Shown: positions 18,377 through 30,053, counted from the first letter of the stretch. The stretch is DNA of 64,000 bases from an uncultured Eggerthellaceae bacterium (GCA_934617065.1 CAKTTY010000006.1:1-64000); one strand, 5' to 3'. Notes: generated by a model not told the origin, from the letters alone. Program-made: numbers and translations.

Positions 18377-19372
18377 ATGAGCAACGTACTTCTCACGTCG
18401 ATCGGTTCAGTGGCGGCCGATATAGCAATAAAATCCCTCAAGCGTTTAGGGCATCGGGTTGTTGGTGCTGATATCTATCCTCGCGAATGGGTGGCGGATG
18501 CCTACAATGTTGATGTTTTTTATCGCGTTCCTCTCGTGAGCGATGCCGACTCTTATTTGTCGGCAATTCACGATATTTGCTTGAAAGAGGGTGTCGATTA
18601 TTTTATCCCGCTTATCGATCCGGAGGTTGACTTGCTCAATGGAAGTCGTGGATGGTTCGAGGATCACGGTGTGACGCTGTGCATCTCAACGAAGCGCTCG
18701 CTTGACATTATTCGCAATAAGAAGAGTTTGCAGGATTTTATAGAAGCGAATGTGCCCGAGGTGAATGGTATTCCGACTCTTATGGTCAATGATGTCGATA
18801 AGCTCCCATGGGATTATCCTGTTGTGGTGAAGCCTTACGACGGGCGTTCAAGCCAGGGTCGTGAATACATCAACTCCGACGAAGAATGGGAGACATACAA
18901 GGAGAAGCGTGCGGATGCCAAGAGCATAGTTGAGCCCTTTGTGGGTGGGTGTCTTGTTATGGTGGAAGTTGTTCGTCAGGAGTCTACCGGCAAATGCATC
19001 TGCATCCCCCGACGAGAGCTCTTGAGTACCCCACATGGCTGCGCGACCACAGTGCGCGTCTACGCTAACCCTGAGCTCGAGACGGCTAGCTGCGTGCTTG
19101 CAGAACGTCTAGGGATAAATGGTTGTGTCAATTTCGAGTTTATCGAGCATGAAGATGGCCGGTTCTTTTTGGTAGAGTGTAACCCCCGCTATTCCGCTGG
19201 GCTGGAGTTCTCCTGCCTTGCTGGCTATGATTGCGTTGCTAACCACCTCGACTGCTTCGGCTGCCGCGAGATTGACGATTTCGATATGGGATCACCCATC
19301 ATCGTTGCGCGTAAGTACGAGGAGTACGTGACCTCGGTAGAAAGGGGAGAGCAGTGGAGCTGCATGCGGTAA
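18377..19372 (+). CDS. ATP-grasp ligase of the surface-polysaccharide type
   Basis: This 331-residue protein has a Rossmann-like N-terminal domain (LLTSIGSVAADIAIKSLKRLG) and a CarB-like ATP-grasp core: VVVKPYDGRSSQGREY, IVEPFVGGCLVMVEVV, and metal ligands in NFEFIEHEDGRFFLVECNPR. ATP-grasp enzymes join a carboxylate to an amine or thiol using ATP. Placed directly behind a sugar aminotransferase, it could acylate an amino sugar with an amino acid; this is inference from context. GAGAG precedes the ATG, and the end overlaps the start of gltS by 19 bases, implying tight translational coupling. Confidence 0.85.
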   Translation: MSNVLLTSIGSVAADIAIKSLKRLGHRVVGADIYPREWVADAYNVDVFYRVPLVSDADSYLSAIHDICLKEGVDYFIPLIDPEVDLLNGSRGWFEDHGVTLCISTKRSLDIIRNKKSLQDFIEANVPEVNGIPTLMVNDVDKLPWDYPVVVKPYDGRSSQGREYINSDEEWETYKEKRADAKSIVEPFVGGCLVMVEVVRQESTGKCICIPRRELLSTPHGCATTVRVYANPELETASCVLAERLGINGCVNFEFIEHEDGRFFLVECNPRYSAGLEFSCLAGYDCVANHLDCFGCREIDDFDMGSPIIVARKYEEYVTSVERGEQWSCMR

Positions 19373-20691
19373 ATCTTCTGTATGACTTTGCCGTTGCGGC
19401 AGCGCTGCTGTTTGTGGCTAAGATAATTCGTTGCAAGTTTCGTTTTATCCAGCATGCTTATATTCCAGCTGCGCTCTTGGCGGGTTTTCTCGGCTTGTTT
19501 CTGGGTCCGCAGTTTCTAGGCATTCTCCCTTTTAGCTCCGAGATAGCCAATTACCCTTCGATTCTAATTGCTGTGCTATTTGGCTCGATGTTTGTAGGCA
19601 CCCGGGGGAAGATGTCAGTCAAATCGGTGCTGAAGGGCGCTGGCGACACGATGCTCATCAACGGGGCTTCCGAAATGATGCAATTTGCCGTGTTTATTCT
19701 GATAGGCGTGGCGGTGCTTCCTGTGGCATTCTCAGGTATTAACAATGCGTTCGGGTTAATGCTTCCTGCGGGATTTGTGGGCGGTCATGGCACGGCTGCC
19801 GCCATTGGTGGCGTGCTGGGTGATGCCGGATGGGCGGACGCTTCAACAATAGGGCAGACTTTCGCTACTGTAGGTTTGCTCGGTGGCATTTTGCTTGGTG
19901 TGGTTCTTATTAATTTTGGTGCGCGCAAGGGTTGGACCAAGGTAATCAGAGGCATCAACGAGTTGCCCGAGGAGATGCTGACAGGGGTCGTTCCCGAAGG
20001 AAAGGCGGCGTCTCTAGGCAGAAGTACCACTAATGGCGTGAGCATAGATTCGCTGACGTGGCACGCGTGTCTGGTGCTGGTTTCGGTAGGAATGGCATAT
20101 CTGGTTAACGAAGGGTTGAAAATTGTTATGCCAGGCATCTCATTTCCGACCTATGGTTTGGCGCTTCTGTGTGGCGTGGTAGTTCAGCTGGTATTGAAAG
20201 CCGTCAAGCTTGATAGCAGCGTTGACAAGGATGTGATCACTCATATTGGCAGTTCTGCGACGGATTTCTTGGTAGTGTTTGGCATTGCCTCGATTAAAGT
20301 AAGCGTCGTGGTTCAATATTGGGTCCCCATTGTCGCTCTTTCCGTGCTGGGCTTCCTGTTTGTGACTGCATGGCTGCTGCTGGTGTCTCGGCGCTTCTTT
20401 TGCAACTACTGGTTTGAACACGGTATCTATATCTTCGGCATGTCTACTGGCGTTCTTGCTACGGGTGTCATCTTGCTGCGCATTACCGATCCCGAGTTCC
20501 GAACGGGTGTGCTTCAGGACTTCGGGCTGGCGTGGATTGTTCTGTCGGTGATGGATGCGCTGCTGGTGGCATTTGCTCCGGTGTTTGTGCTAGCGGGGCA
20601 GGGTGTCGCTTTTTCGGTGACGTTGATCGCGGTATCCGTCGCGGCGCTAATAGCTTGTAAGCTCATGTTTGGCCGAAAGGCTGAAGGGTAG
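19354..20691 (+). CDS. gltS: Sodium/glutamate symporter
   Basis: This 445-residue ESS-family transporter has about ten to twelve membrane segments, with the two inverted halves visible through repeated Gly-rich re-entrant motifs ([20 protein letters not shown] in the first, and [22 protein letters not shown] and [20 protein letters not shown] in the second). It would import glutamate with Na+. The GTG start at 19354 has AAGGGGAG upstream and lies inside the 3' end of the ATP-grasp gene. A glutamate importer within a polysaccharide operon is unusual; glutamate could feed the aminotransferase or be the amino acid ligated by the ATP-grasp enzyme. Confidence 0.9.
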   Translation: MELHAVNLLYDFAVAAALLFVAKIIRCKFRFIQHAYIPAALLAGFLGLFLGPQFLGILPFSSEIANYPSILIAVLFGSMFVGTRGKMSVKSVLKGAGDTMLINGASEMMQFAVFILIGVAVLPVAFSGINNAFGLMLPAGFVGGHGTAAAIGGVLGDAGWADASTIGQTFATVGLLGGILLGVVLINFGARKGWTKVIRGINELPEEMLTGVVPEGKAASLGRSTTNGVSIDSLTWHACLVLVSVGMAYLVNEGLKIVMPGISFPTYGLALLCGVVVQLVLKAVKLDSSVDKDVITHIGSSATDFLVVFGIASIKVSVVVQYWVPIVALSVLGFLFVTAWLLLVSRRFFCNYWFEHGIYIFGMSTGVLATGVILLRITDPEFRTGVLQDFGLAWIVLSVMDALLVAFAPVFVLAGQGVAFSVTLIAVSVAALIACKLMFGRKAEG

Positions 20692-20702
20692 GAGGGCACT
20701 CC

Positions 20703-22612
<1,910 letters not shown>

Positions 22613-22771
22613 GTGAGAGCGACCAAGCAAATCTGCTTTGCTCTTAGGGGCATTATGCTTTGATGGGTGTGGCGATCGTTCTGGTGATTAAGAGGCGTGT
22701 GTTTTGCCTTTTAACGATGTTCTATCGGGACTGTGTTGAAAGAAATTTTAGATTTTCAATCAGAAAGCTCA

Positions 22772-24259
22772 TTAGTTCGATTTTGATTTTTTGATACGTC
22801 CTAGCTCTTCTCGTATGAATTGGAGCGTATCAATCTTGAAAAGGCAGGAAAGTAGAATAAAGACCCCGCTCATGATGAGTAATTGGGCCATTGCGCAAAA
22901 TAGTGGATGGGCTTCTGGAAAGAATATGATCGGGGTAGCCAGTCCGGTAAATGCTGACATACCCGTACAGAGAACTATCGGCAACAAATCCGATAGTTGC
23001 TCTCTGTACGGGTAATGGAGCAGCGTTCGGTTTGGGTATCCGTTAACAAAGGTCGAGATAACATCAGTTGCAATGAGCCCAATGCAGATAGCGTTGATGT
23101 CTTTGATAATAAATGCCGTGAAAAGCAGCACTATTAGTCCGTAGCTTTTTTTAATTATTTCAAGTTTAAGAAACCAGTCTGGTCTGCCTAGTGCGTTGAT
23201 TGCTTGCAGGTTGGTTGAATGAATGGGGAGCAAGGCATAGATGATGCAGAATGCCTGGAAATACGGCACCGCCGGTAACCATTGGTCTCCCAGTATTAGA
23301 GATATAAGCGAAGGTGCGGCAATTGCCGCATACGCCATTATTGGCATGATTACGAAGGAAGCAGACTTGATCGCTCTCCGAACTATGCCCTTAGCGTCCT
23401 CGACGCTCGACTGAACTCGCGATACGGTTGAGAGCATTATGGGCTGAATAGTTGCGTCAAGGGTGGTTCCAAGGGCCTGTGGGTATTTTTTCCCTTGATT
23501 AAAGAAGCCAAGCTGAGCTACCGAAAATTGCTTTCCGACGATAAGATCCGAGGCCGAATTGTAAATAGTGTCTATCAGCCCCGACACCAGAAGTTTCCAT
23601 CCAAAACCGAATAATTCCTTTGCGCTATTCGGCTGAAAGAAAAAGCGAGGAAGCCATTTGGTCTGAAATGTGATCGTAATAGCCGAGATAATGCTATAGA
23701 GCAGCTGCTGTGACACCAGCCCCCATATTCCACCGCCTAATGCGCTTATAGCTATTCCGCTGGCGCCGGAGATGGTAATTGCGGTGAGGGTGGCCTTGAA
23801 TATTTTTTTAAATTGGAACTTACGTGTTATTAAAGCAACTTGAATTGAGTAAAGAGAATTCGTGATAAACACCAAACAGAGGACTCTTAGCGGGGTAACC
23901 AATGATGGTATGGAGTAGAACTCCGCAATTAATGGTGAAGCAAGAAAGAGAACAATATATAGGACTGCTGCGATGGCAAAACTTATCCAAAAAGCCGTGC
24001 TTAAATCATCGGCTTCTAACTGTTGTTTCTGGATGATTGCTGTATTTAAGCCGGATTGAACAAGCGTATTGCCGATATTTATAAAGACGACCATAATTGC
24101 CATCATTCCAAAATCTGATGGCGCAAGAAGTCGCGCTAACACAATCTGGACGATAAGCGCTATGGCTTGACCGCCTCCCTTTTCGAGAAGGTTCCAAAAA
24201 AAAGATGAAAACACCTTGCTCTTTAATTCGTTTAGCTTGTTTTGTTCCACCGAGTTCAC
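22772..24259 (-). CDS. Wzx-like oligosaccharide flippase
   Basis: This 495-residue protein has about fourteen membrane segments and the typical N-terminus of the polysaccharide-synthesis/MATE-like flippase families (LEKGGGQAIALIVQIVLAR then LAPSDFGMMAIMVVFI). It would flip undecaprenyl-linked repeat units to the outer face of the membrane. It stands alone on the minus strand between rfbB and a decayed region. Its presence alongside a Wzm/Wzt exporter indicates at least two export routes in this region. Confidence 0.88.
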   Translation of the reverse strand: MNSVEQNKLNELKSKVFSSFFWNLLEKGGGQAIALIVQIVLARLLAPSDFGMMAIMVVFINIGNTLVQSGLNTAIIQKQQLEADDLSTAFWISFAIAAVLYIVLFLASPLIAEFYSIPSLVTPLRVLCLVFITNSLYSIQVALITRKFQFKKIFKATLTAITISGASGIAISALGGGIWGLVSQQLLYSIISAITITFQTKWLPRFFFQPNSAKELFGFGWKLLVSGLIDTIYNSASDLIVGKQFSVAQLGFFNQGKKYPQALGTTLDATIQPIMLSTVSRVQSSVEDAKGIVRRAIKSASFVIMPIMAYAAIAAPSLISLILGDQWLPAVPYFQAFCIIYALLPIHSTNLQAINALGRPDWFLKLEIIKKSYGLIVLLFTAFIIKDINAICIGLIATDVISTFVNGYPNRTLLHYPYREQLSDLLPIVLCTGMSAFTGLATPIIFFPEAHPLFCAMAQLLIMSGVFILLSCLFKIDTLQFIREELGRIKKSKSN

Positions 24260-24282
24260 TGGACTTTCGTATTTATGGGACG

Positions 24283-24760
24283 TTATGAGAAGATGCGCCT
24301 AGCAACTATTATCATTCTGACACTGTAGAAGAAAGAGCCCAAAATTTTACTATTAAAGCGATGAATACCAAGAGAATATCGATTCCTGGTATTCATGGGG
24401 CGTATTCGAATAATCCGTATACGCCCCATGAATTTGCGAAGTTGGTGTTTGGCGGGCTCCGTAATGCCGCCATCGTGCAACCCGCCGGGCAAGGATGCGG
24501 TGATTAATTAATCGAGATTTGAAGGCTCTTGGTTTCTCGTGCAACAGAAAGGAATAAATGCTTGCGCGACTAGGCTCTATTGTCTTCTCAAACAGTAAAA
24601 GTGCATCCTGTCGTAGCTGGCTGTCCACGTCAAGAAAAGAATAAAGTCATCATCGTGCATATAAGCATCGGCTCTGGTTGCTTCTCAAGGGACTCCTGCT
24701 TTGCGTTTGATTGAATCTCGGCCGCTGCAAGCAGGGGCAGCAACTGAAAAGGCGTCAAAT
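24283..24760 (-). pseudogene. Decayed coding remnant, possibly glycosyltransferase
   Basis: On the minus strand a fragment reads DSQLRQDALLLFEKTIEPS and continues to about 24353. One base shift upstream of it gives HDDDFILFLDVDS, which resembles a DxD strand of a GT2 enzyme. Other frames are interrupted and there is no start codon with a ribosome site. The remnant overlaps two adjacent stem-loops at 24361-24430. I cannot name the ancestor with confidence. The rest of the gap to 24862 holds only an AT-rich leader for the next gene. Confidence 0.3.
24361..24430. repeat. Two abutting inverted repeats
   Basis: ATGAATACCA (24361-24370) pairs with TGGTATTCAT (24387-24396), and overlapping its end CATGGGGCGTAT (24394-24405) pairs with ATACGCCCCATG (24419-24430). 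Stems are 10 and 12 bp and perfect. Neither is followed by a T tract, so an ordinary terminator is unlikely. Confidence 0.6.
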
Positions 24761-24862
24761 GGAGCCTTACCGTTAGGAGTAGAAGAAGTAATACTCCTTT
24801 TATTTTAAACTATGGTAGGCTAAACGAAAATCGTTGATAGATAGCATTGCTAAGGTGGTCAA

Positions 24863-26083
24863 TTGTCTAAGCTGTACCTTTTTATTACGCCAACGTTAAG
24901 AACCATGGGTGGTTCAATCCTGTATGTATCAGCAAAGTCAAAGCAATTAAGGGAAGATGGGTGGGCTGTTTCTGCGCTTACCATCGATGACTACCTTTGG
25001 AACGACATGAGCCAACCTATCATCGACGATGTGGAGTTTTCGTTTTACGAGCTCGAATATGATCCTGTTTCCTATAGGAGAAAAAGGTGCGAGAGGGTCT
25101 GTCAAAAGGTCGTAGACTATATTAATCAATTTGACTATTGCGTTCTTGAATCTCATTTTCCTACTGCGGCAAAATGGGGTGAACTAATCGCAAGCAAAAC
25201 AAACGCAAAGCATATCGTTTATCTGATAAATGAAAGGTATAAAAAGCCATCAAAGAGAGACATTGCCTTTTACAAATTCAAACTTGCTAGACGCGAGCTA
25301 ACGTGCATCCAGAGAAAAGGCCTCGAGGAGGCGATGGGCGGAGGTGGAGCTGCAAGCCTAATTGAGCCTGTTGAAATTTTGAACGCATTTGGCGCTTCGG
25401 ACTGTGTGGCGAATGTCGAATTTGATGATAGTCTAGTTCGGGATGCGGAATCATGCGATTTGAAATTAGGGAGTCTGGGGCGTCTTGATAAAGACTATAT
25501 CCCAGAGATGGTCGACTCGCTTGTGCGATATGCCTCGCAGAATAGTGATTTGAGTATCTCCATATGCATCGTGGGAGACACCAAGGATCCCAAAAGAGCT
25601 TCGTACATAACGAACTCTTTGAATCGATGCAAGAATGTGAGTTATTCCATGCTAGGGGTATTGAGCCCAGTTCCTGAAAAGCTAATTCAAACATGGGATA
25701 TCGCGATTGCCAGCGCTGGTGCTGCTTGCGCGCTTGCTGAGCATGGCGTTCCAACCGTTAAGTACAGTGCCGACGGTCAACCTATGGGGATCATCGGAAG
25801 CATTGGCAACACGGACGGTCTATTTCTTGCAGAAGGAAACCGTGGGTATTCACTCGAGTTTCTGCTTGATAGCGTTCGTTTGGGAAATGCGGAAGCGAAA
25901 GATGGGCTTAGCGATTCGGATCATTCCGTAGATTACTCTCAGCATATGGCATTTATCGATAAGTCTTCATCGAAAGAAGAGTATTTTGACGTAATGCGCG
26001 GGTTTGCAGATCGTCTTCCTCGAGCATGCTTTGCTATATTGTGCCACTCGATTCGACCCTTGAGAAATAAGGGAATCATATAA
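24863..26083 (+). CDS. Probable GT-B-type glycosyltransferase, family unrecognised
   Basis: This 406-residue soluble protein starts with FITPTLRTMGGSILYVSAKS, resembling the Gly-rich donor/acceptor loop of GT4 enzymes. A second Rossmann-like half contains LKLGSLGRLDKDYIPEMVDS and ISICIVGDTKDPK, then SYSMLGVLSPVPEKLIQ and a GAACALAEHGVPTV segment as in GT-B donor sites. The classical EX7E of GT4 is not evident. The start is TTG 24863 with AAGGTGG eight bases upstream. It stands alone between the decayed region and a long hairpin. Function as a sugar transferase is inferred from fold-like features and context. Confidence 0.6.
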   Translation: MSKLYLFITPTLRTMGGSILYVSAKSKQLREDGWAVSALTIDDYLWNDMSQPIIDDVEFSFYELEYDPVSYRRKRCERVCQKVVDYINQFDYCVLESHFPTAAKWGELIASKTNAKHIVYLINERYKKPSKRDIAFYKFKLARRELTCIQRKGLEEAMGGGGAASLIEPVEILNAFGASDCVANVEFDDSLVRDAESCDLKLGSLGRLDKDYIPEMVDSLVRYASQNSDLSISICIVGDTKDPKRASYITNSLNRCKNVSYSMLGVLSPVPEKLIQTWDIAIASAGAACALAEHGVPTVKYSADGQPMGIIGSIGNTDGLFLAEGNRGYSLEFLLDSVRLGNAEAKDGLSDSDHSVDYSQHMAFIDKSSSKEEYFDVMRGFADRLPRACFAILCHSIRPLRNKGII

Positions 26084-26152
26084 CCGCTGCCGGCTCTTGT
26101 TGCCTTATAGCGCCATACTTCGCGTAATTCAATTGAGGGTTGAGACTGATGG

Positions 26153-26207
26153 GCAAGATCTCTCTGCTTCTTTGCGCTCTTGGGGCAGAGAAGCAGAGAG
26201 ATCTTGC
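26153..26207. terminator. 19-bp perfect hairpin between convergent genes
   Basis: GCAAGATCTCTCTGCTTCT (26153-26171) is mirrored exactly at 26189-26207 around a 17-nt loop. It lies between a plus-strand gene ending at 26083 and a minus-strand gene ending at 26232, the right place for a shared terminator. It lacks a T tract on either side, so it may act as a strong RNA 3' end or be a mobile palindrome instead. Confidence 0.5.
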
Positions 26208-26231
26208 GCTAGTGAACTGTCATATGTTTGA

Positions 26232-27209
26232 TTAGAGAAGGGCGGAAAGATAGAACGGGAGAGCATCGAGGTGTATCTTTTTAAGGAACATAGTTGCGCC
26301 TACCCCAAGACGAATTTTGAGAGTTTGTCCTTTTGGTTTTAACAGTCCAATATACGGATTGGATTTATAATCTGGGAATTTTTCTTGTAAATCCCTGCGC
26401 ACAAATGCCAGTTTTTCTTTCATGAGCTGAACGCCGCAGCCTCTGTTGAACACAAAGAGCGCATTAATCATGTTCGCTAAGTAAGTGTATTCAATCACTC
26501 GCCGCTTCTCTTCGGGAAGGGCATCAAGGTTGTAATTTTCTAGAAATGTTGAGAAAAGCTTGGACATGATTCTCTCTTGGCTTTTTTTGTAGTTCATGGA
26601 CCCAAGAATCGAGTCGCGATTGTAGTAGTAATAGTAGCCAGCATAATCGATGACCTTCGTTTGAGCTCCGCAATAGTAGGCAGACAAAGAGAAATAAATA
26701 TCCTCGCCGCATGCCACTTGGGTAAATTCGAGGTTATTGCTAGTGATAAAGCTTTTCTTAAATAACTTAGCCCATGCCATTGGGTACGTCACGGTACTCC
26801 AGACGCTATTGCTCGGCAGTTGAGTAGTTTTCTTATCGGAAGCGTCGCGGATATAACCCCCTATGATGATGTCGTAGTCGCCATCATTCAGCGCTTTTGT
26901 GTAGTTTGAAATGTAGTCGTTTTTTACATAATCATCGCTATCTATGAATAATATATAGTCACCTTTTGCAAAGGTTAGCGCTTTGTCCCGAGTTTTGCCC
27001 AAGCCCATGTTCTCTTCGTTGTGATAAACCTTGATCAAATCAGGGTGCTCGAGTTGGTAATCGCGGAGGATATCTGCGCTATTGTCTGGGCTGCAATCAT
27101 TGATGCAAATGATTTCGTAATCGCTAAAAGTCTGATTGATGAGGCTGTCGAGGCATCTGCCCAAATAATCCTCAACGTTATACACCGGAACGATTACTGA
27201 GACTTTCAT
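26232..27209 (-). CDS. GT2-family glycosyltransferase
   Basis: This 325-residue enzyme begins MKVSVIVPVYNVEDYLGRCL, then IICINDCSPDNSADIL and the DxD-type YILFIDSDDYV near residue 95, the GT-A fold markers of inverting GT2 enzymes that extend capsule or wall glycans. A conserved AWAKLFKKSF and CGEDIYFSLSAYY (acid-base ED motif) follow. It is transcribed alone on the minus strand and is divergent from the DPM-type gene at 27343. The sugar transferred cannot be predicted. Confidence 0.9.
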   Translation of the reverse strand: MKVSVIVPVYNVEDYLGRCLDSLINQTFSDYEIICINDCSPDNSADILRDYQLEHPDLIKVYHNEENMGLGKTRDKALTFAKGDYILFIDSDDYVKNDYISNYTKALNDGDYDIIIGGYIRDASDKKTTQLPSNSVWSTVTYPMAWAKLFKKSFITSNNLEFTQVACGEDIYFSLSAYYCGAQTKVIDYAGYYYYYNRDSILGSMNYKKSQERIMSKLFSTFLENYNLDALPEEKRRVIEYTYLANMINALFVFNRGCGVQLMKEKLAFVRRDLQEKFPDYKSNPYIGLLKPKGQTLKIRLGVGATMFLKKIHLDALPFYLSALL

Positions 27210-27342
27210 TAAATCCTACTCTCTTTTGCCGAACGAACAGTTCGATTACTTGTTGAGAAAAGCAGCTGACTTGCGAAAGGGTTCGCCCGTCTCCTTAAAG
27301 TGATAAAATAAAATAGCATTTGTACAGTATCAAGGGATAACA

Positions 27343-28041
27343 TTGAGAACTCTTTTAATAATTCCTGCCTACAACGAAGAAGGGTCGCTGAAGAAGACGG
27401 TTGACGCTGTAATAGAAAAAGCCCCTCAAGTTGATTTTCTTATTGTCAATGATGGCTCAAAAGATGGTACCGCTCAAGTCTGCAGAGACAACGGCTATCC
27501 TTTTCTTGATTTACCAATCAATCTTGGCCTTGCCGGAGCTTTTCAGTCAGGAATGAAATACGCCTATAGACATGGTTACGATTGTGCAATCCAATTCGAT
27601 GCAGATGGGCAGCATCTCCCAGAATATATTGCACCAATGGTCCATGCAATTTCTGATGCCGATATTGTAATCGGCTCAAGATTCATAGATTCGAAGAAGC
27701 CTCATTCGATGCGCATGCTGGGCAGCAATTTAATCAGTGGGGCCATTAGGCTAACAACAGGTAAGTCGATCAAGGATCCAACTTCGGGTATGCGCGCTTT
27801 CAATTCGAAAATGATCGCTTATATGGCTACTGGTCTTAATTGCGGCCCAGAGCCTGATACTGTTTCCTATTTAATAAAACGTGCTAATGCGAAAGTGGTC
27901 GAGGTTCCCGTAAAAATGGCCGATAGATATGCTGGTGAGAGTTATCTAAATCCATGGAAATCAGTTGTTTATATGGTTCGCATGACGGTTTCTATCTTCT
28001 TTATTCAGCTCTTCCGTAAACGCCTCGGCGGTGGTTGCTAA
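27343..28041 (+). CDS. Short GT2 (dolichol-phosphate mannosyltransferase-like)
   Basis: This 232-residue enzyme reads LLIIPAYNEEGSLKKTV, FLIVNDGSKDGTAQV, and the metal motif AIQFDADGQHLPEYI near residue 90, then GSRFIDSK and a conserved MRAFNSKM. It is the DPM1/GT2 short form without C-terminal membrane helices, which transfers a sugar to a polyprenyl phosphate. It uses a TTG start at 27343 with AAGGGA upstream. The stop codon directly abuts the ATG of a DUF2304 membrane protein, a common pairing in which the small membrane protein anchors or assists the transferase. Confidence 0.9.
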   Translation: MRTLLIIPAYNEEGSLKKTVDAVIEKAPQVDFLIVNDGSKDGTAQVCRDNGYPFLDLPINLGLAGAFQSGMKYAYRHGYDCAIQFDADGQHLPEYIAPMVHAISDADIVIGSRFIDSKKPHSMRMLGSNLISGAIRLTTGKSIKDPTSGMRAFNSKMIAYMATGLNCGPEPDTVSYLIKRANAKVVEVPVKMADRYAGESYLNPWKSVVYMVRMTVSIFFIQLFRKRLGGGC

Positions 28042-28446
28042 ATGACTTTGACGCTACGTATTGTTTTAGTTTTTGTCTCCCTCATGACTCTTTTGTTCGT
28101 TTTGAGAAGGGTCAGAAGCTCGAAGATTAGGCTCGAGGATTCGATGATATGGATCTTGTTCTCTGGAACGCTTATCGTATTAAGCATTTTTCCGGGGATC
28201 TTCGATTTTCTTGCTGAACTCGCAGGAGTGTATTCGACGGCTAATTTTGTGTTCCTCTTCTTTATTTTTGTATTGCTAATCCTGTGCTTTAACTTGAGCA
28301 TGAGGGCTTCTCAGGCTGACACAAAAATAAAAGAGCTTACGCAGCTTTTGGCCATCGAGAAATTCGAAAGGCATTCAAACGACCAAGCAGATGCTAAGGG
28401 TTCCGTTGAAGGTAAAAATGCTACTGATCAAAACGAAGCTCTTTAA
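28042..28446 (+). CDS. DUF2304-family small membrane protein
   Basis: This 134-residue protein has three hydrophobic helices (about residues 3-20, 33-53, 66-88) separated by the conserved RRVRSSKIRLEDSMIWILF segment, then a charged cytoplasmic coiled-coil-like tail. DUF2304 proteins are regularly encoded next to DPM-type GT2 enzymes. Its ATG follows the GT2 stop with no gap, so translation is coupled. No RBS of its own is obvious. It probably supports the lipid-phosphate glycosyltransferase; molecular role is unknown. Confidence 0.85.
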   Translation: MTLTLRIVLVFVSLMTLLFVLRRVRSSKIRLEDSMIWILFSGTLIVLSIFPGIFDFLAELAGVYSTANFVFLFFIFVLLILCFNLSMRASQADTKIKELTQLLAIEKFERHSNDQADAKGSVEGKNATDQNEAL

Positions 28447-28810
28447 TGGTATTTGTTCGTAATTCCTGCTTTGGCAGGTCTGCTTTGCATCGTAGTTTTT
28501 GCCGAATGCGCATGCGGGCACGATATGCCTTGATTTGTCAAAATGAGGCGGGGTGTCGATATTTGTTTGCAGGAGGGGTCTCGCAGCAAGTTTTGCATGC
28601 TAGTCTAAGTGAGACACGGGAGCTCAGAATGCACTGGTGGCCTTATGGGCTGGTTAACGGTAAATGGCAGGTTGAGGCTTATCGGTTTGGCGAACGTTGC
28701 GCTTCAGATGATGCGGCCAATGCATAGCTGCGCCTTTTGATCGATATTCGGCTGCGACCTTTGCCACGATTTGCAGTCTGCTAGTGTTTGTTTGGCGGTT
28801 TGGAGATGCT
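28447..28810. other. Intergenic stretch with possible membrane-protein scrap
   Basis: Immediately after the DUF2304 stop, an open stretch reads WYLFVIPALAGLLCIVVF before stopping at about 28530, and another frame remains open to 28727 without a good ribosome site. Both look like decayed coding sequence, but I cannot assign a family. The final bases contain GGAG leading into the TTG start of the next gene. Confidence 0.3.
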
Positions 28811-29737
28811 TTGAATAAAGAAAAGCCCCTCGTTTCTGTTCTTATGTGCTGCTATCAAGAGCCAGAAGACTATCTTAGGCTAGCAATAGAATCCATTTTA
28901 AATCAGACATACGAGAGCCTGGAATTGCTTCTCGTCGTGGACGACCCCCGGAATCGGATGGCTAGGCAAATTGTTCGCAATTATTCCTTGGCCGACAATA
29001 GGATTGTGCCGATTTTTAACGAGGAAAATATCGGGTTAACTTCATCATTGAATAAGGCAATTCATTATGCAAAGGGTGAGTACTTTTGCCGCATGGATTC
29101 GGATGATATTTCTAATAAGGAGAGAATCGAAGAGCAGCTTTCATACTTGCTAGCCAATAGATTGGATCTAGTTGGATCGTTTCTTGACGTGATAGGAGAA
29201 GATTCGGAGTTTTTGTATCAGGTGGCGAACATTCCGACGCAATCACGATCTGTCGAGAAGGCATTGCGGTACAACAACTGTGTTCCGCATCCTTCTTGGT
29301 TTGGCAAAGCAGCCGTTTTCGAGGGCGGGTATAGGCAAGTTCCATACGCGGAAGACTATGATTTTTTAATAAGAACAGTTTTGAGTGGGTTTGAAGTCGG
29401 CAACGTGCCAAAGAATCTTGTCGAATACAGGATGAGCCCAAACAGCATTTCTAGGTCAAATATGTATAAGCAATACTTGGTGCAAAAATATCTCTCGCGC
29501 TTGTTTTCTCGTGGAAAACAAGCTGATATTGATGGACTGAACTGCTACTTGGATTCAAGGTACAGCGATAATAAAGATAAGCGTTATTCTGAGGCAAACC
29601 GACGTTTTAATTTAGGATTGGCCTCACTACGCCAGGGCTTTAGCATTTCGGCGGTGAGAGACATTGTTATTGCCCCTTGTTTGTCGCTGTCGTATCTGGC
29701 CAAATTGATTCGAATGGTGCGTGTCTCGATTTGCTAG
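28811..29737 (+). CDS. GT2-family glycosyltransferase
   Basis: This 308-residue GT-A enzyme has VSVLMCCYQEPEDYLRLAI, LLLVVDDPRNR, and FCRMDSDDISNKERIEEQ near residue 90 (DxD metal site), followed by PHPSWFGKAA and the YAEDYDFLIR acid motif. This is the beta-1,3-type GT2 layout seen in capsule loci. TTG 28811 is preferred because GGAG lies five bases upstream; an in-frame GTG at 28784 would add nine residues. It is followed by a 316-bp gap before the next membrane protein. Confidence 0.88.
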   Translation: MNKEKPLVSVLMCCYQEPEDYLRLAIESILNQTYESLELLLVVDDPRNRMARQIVRNYSLADNRIVPIFNEENIGLTSSLNKAIHYAKGEYFCRMDSDDISNKERIEEQLSYLLANRLDLVGSFLDVIGEDSEFLYQVANIPTQSRSVEKALRYNNCVPHPSWFGKAAVFEGGYRQVPYAEDYDFLIRTVLSGFEVGNVPKNLVEYRMSPNSISRSNMYKQYLVQKYLSRLFSRGKQADIDGLNCYLDSRYSDNKDKRYSEANRRFNLGLASLRQGFSISAVRDIVIAPCLSLSYLAKLIRMVRVSIC

Positions 29738-29990
29738 GATCAAAAGGGGCTCTGGCTTCATTGTTGCTTGAAACGAGCGTTGGGGCTTCAGTACCTAAAT
29801 CGCAGCTATTATAGGCTCTCGCTGCTGGTTCCGATGTGCGCTTCGTTTTGCCGGTGGGAGCCCTCTGGCGATTTCCAATCGGGTGATTTCTTTGAACGTG
29901 ATGTTTGGCCTGCCGAAAGGCATCTCTCGTTGCTTGTTTTGGTATTGAAGCGGTGCGTTGTCGAGTGTCTTTGATATTCTGTTCTAATCG

Positions 29991-30042
29991 GCGAAAGGCA
30001 TTATTTTTTACCATCCTTTCGCTGTCTGAGGAAAGCGAAAGG
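29991..30042 (+). promoter_or_regulatory. Mutually exclusive hairpins over the RBS of the 30054 gene
   Basis: GCGAAAGG (29991-29998) can pair with CCTTTCGC (30015-30022), and the same middle arm can pair instead with AGCGAAAGG (30034-30042). The third arm includes the AAAGGA ribosome site before ATG 30054. Such competing stems are the geometry of a translational switch or attenuator. This is seen directly as sequence complementarity; regulation is inference. The rest of the 29738-30053 gap shows no gene. Confidence 0.4.
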
Positions 30043-30053
30043 AAAATTGATAC

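Noticed and set aside
28446..28727. 93-codon open frame after DUF2304
   Set aside because: No ribosome site separate from the upstream gene, mixed composition, no recognisable family; kept only as an intergenic note.
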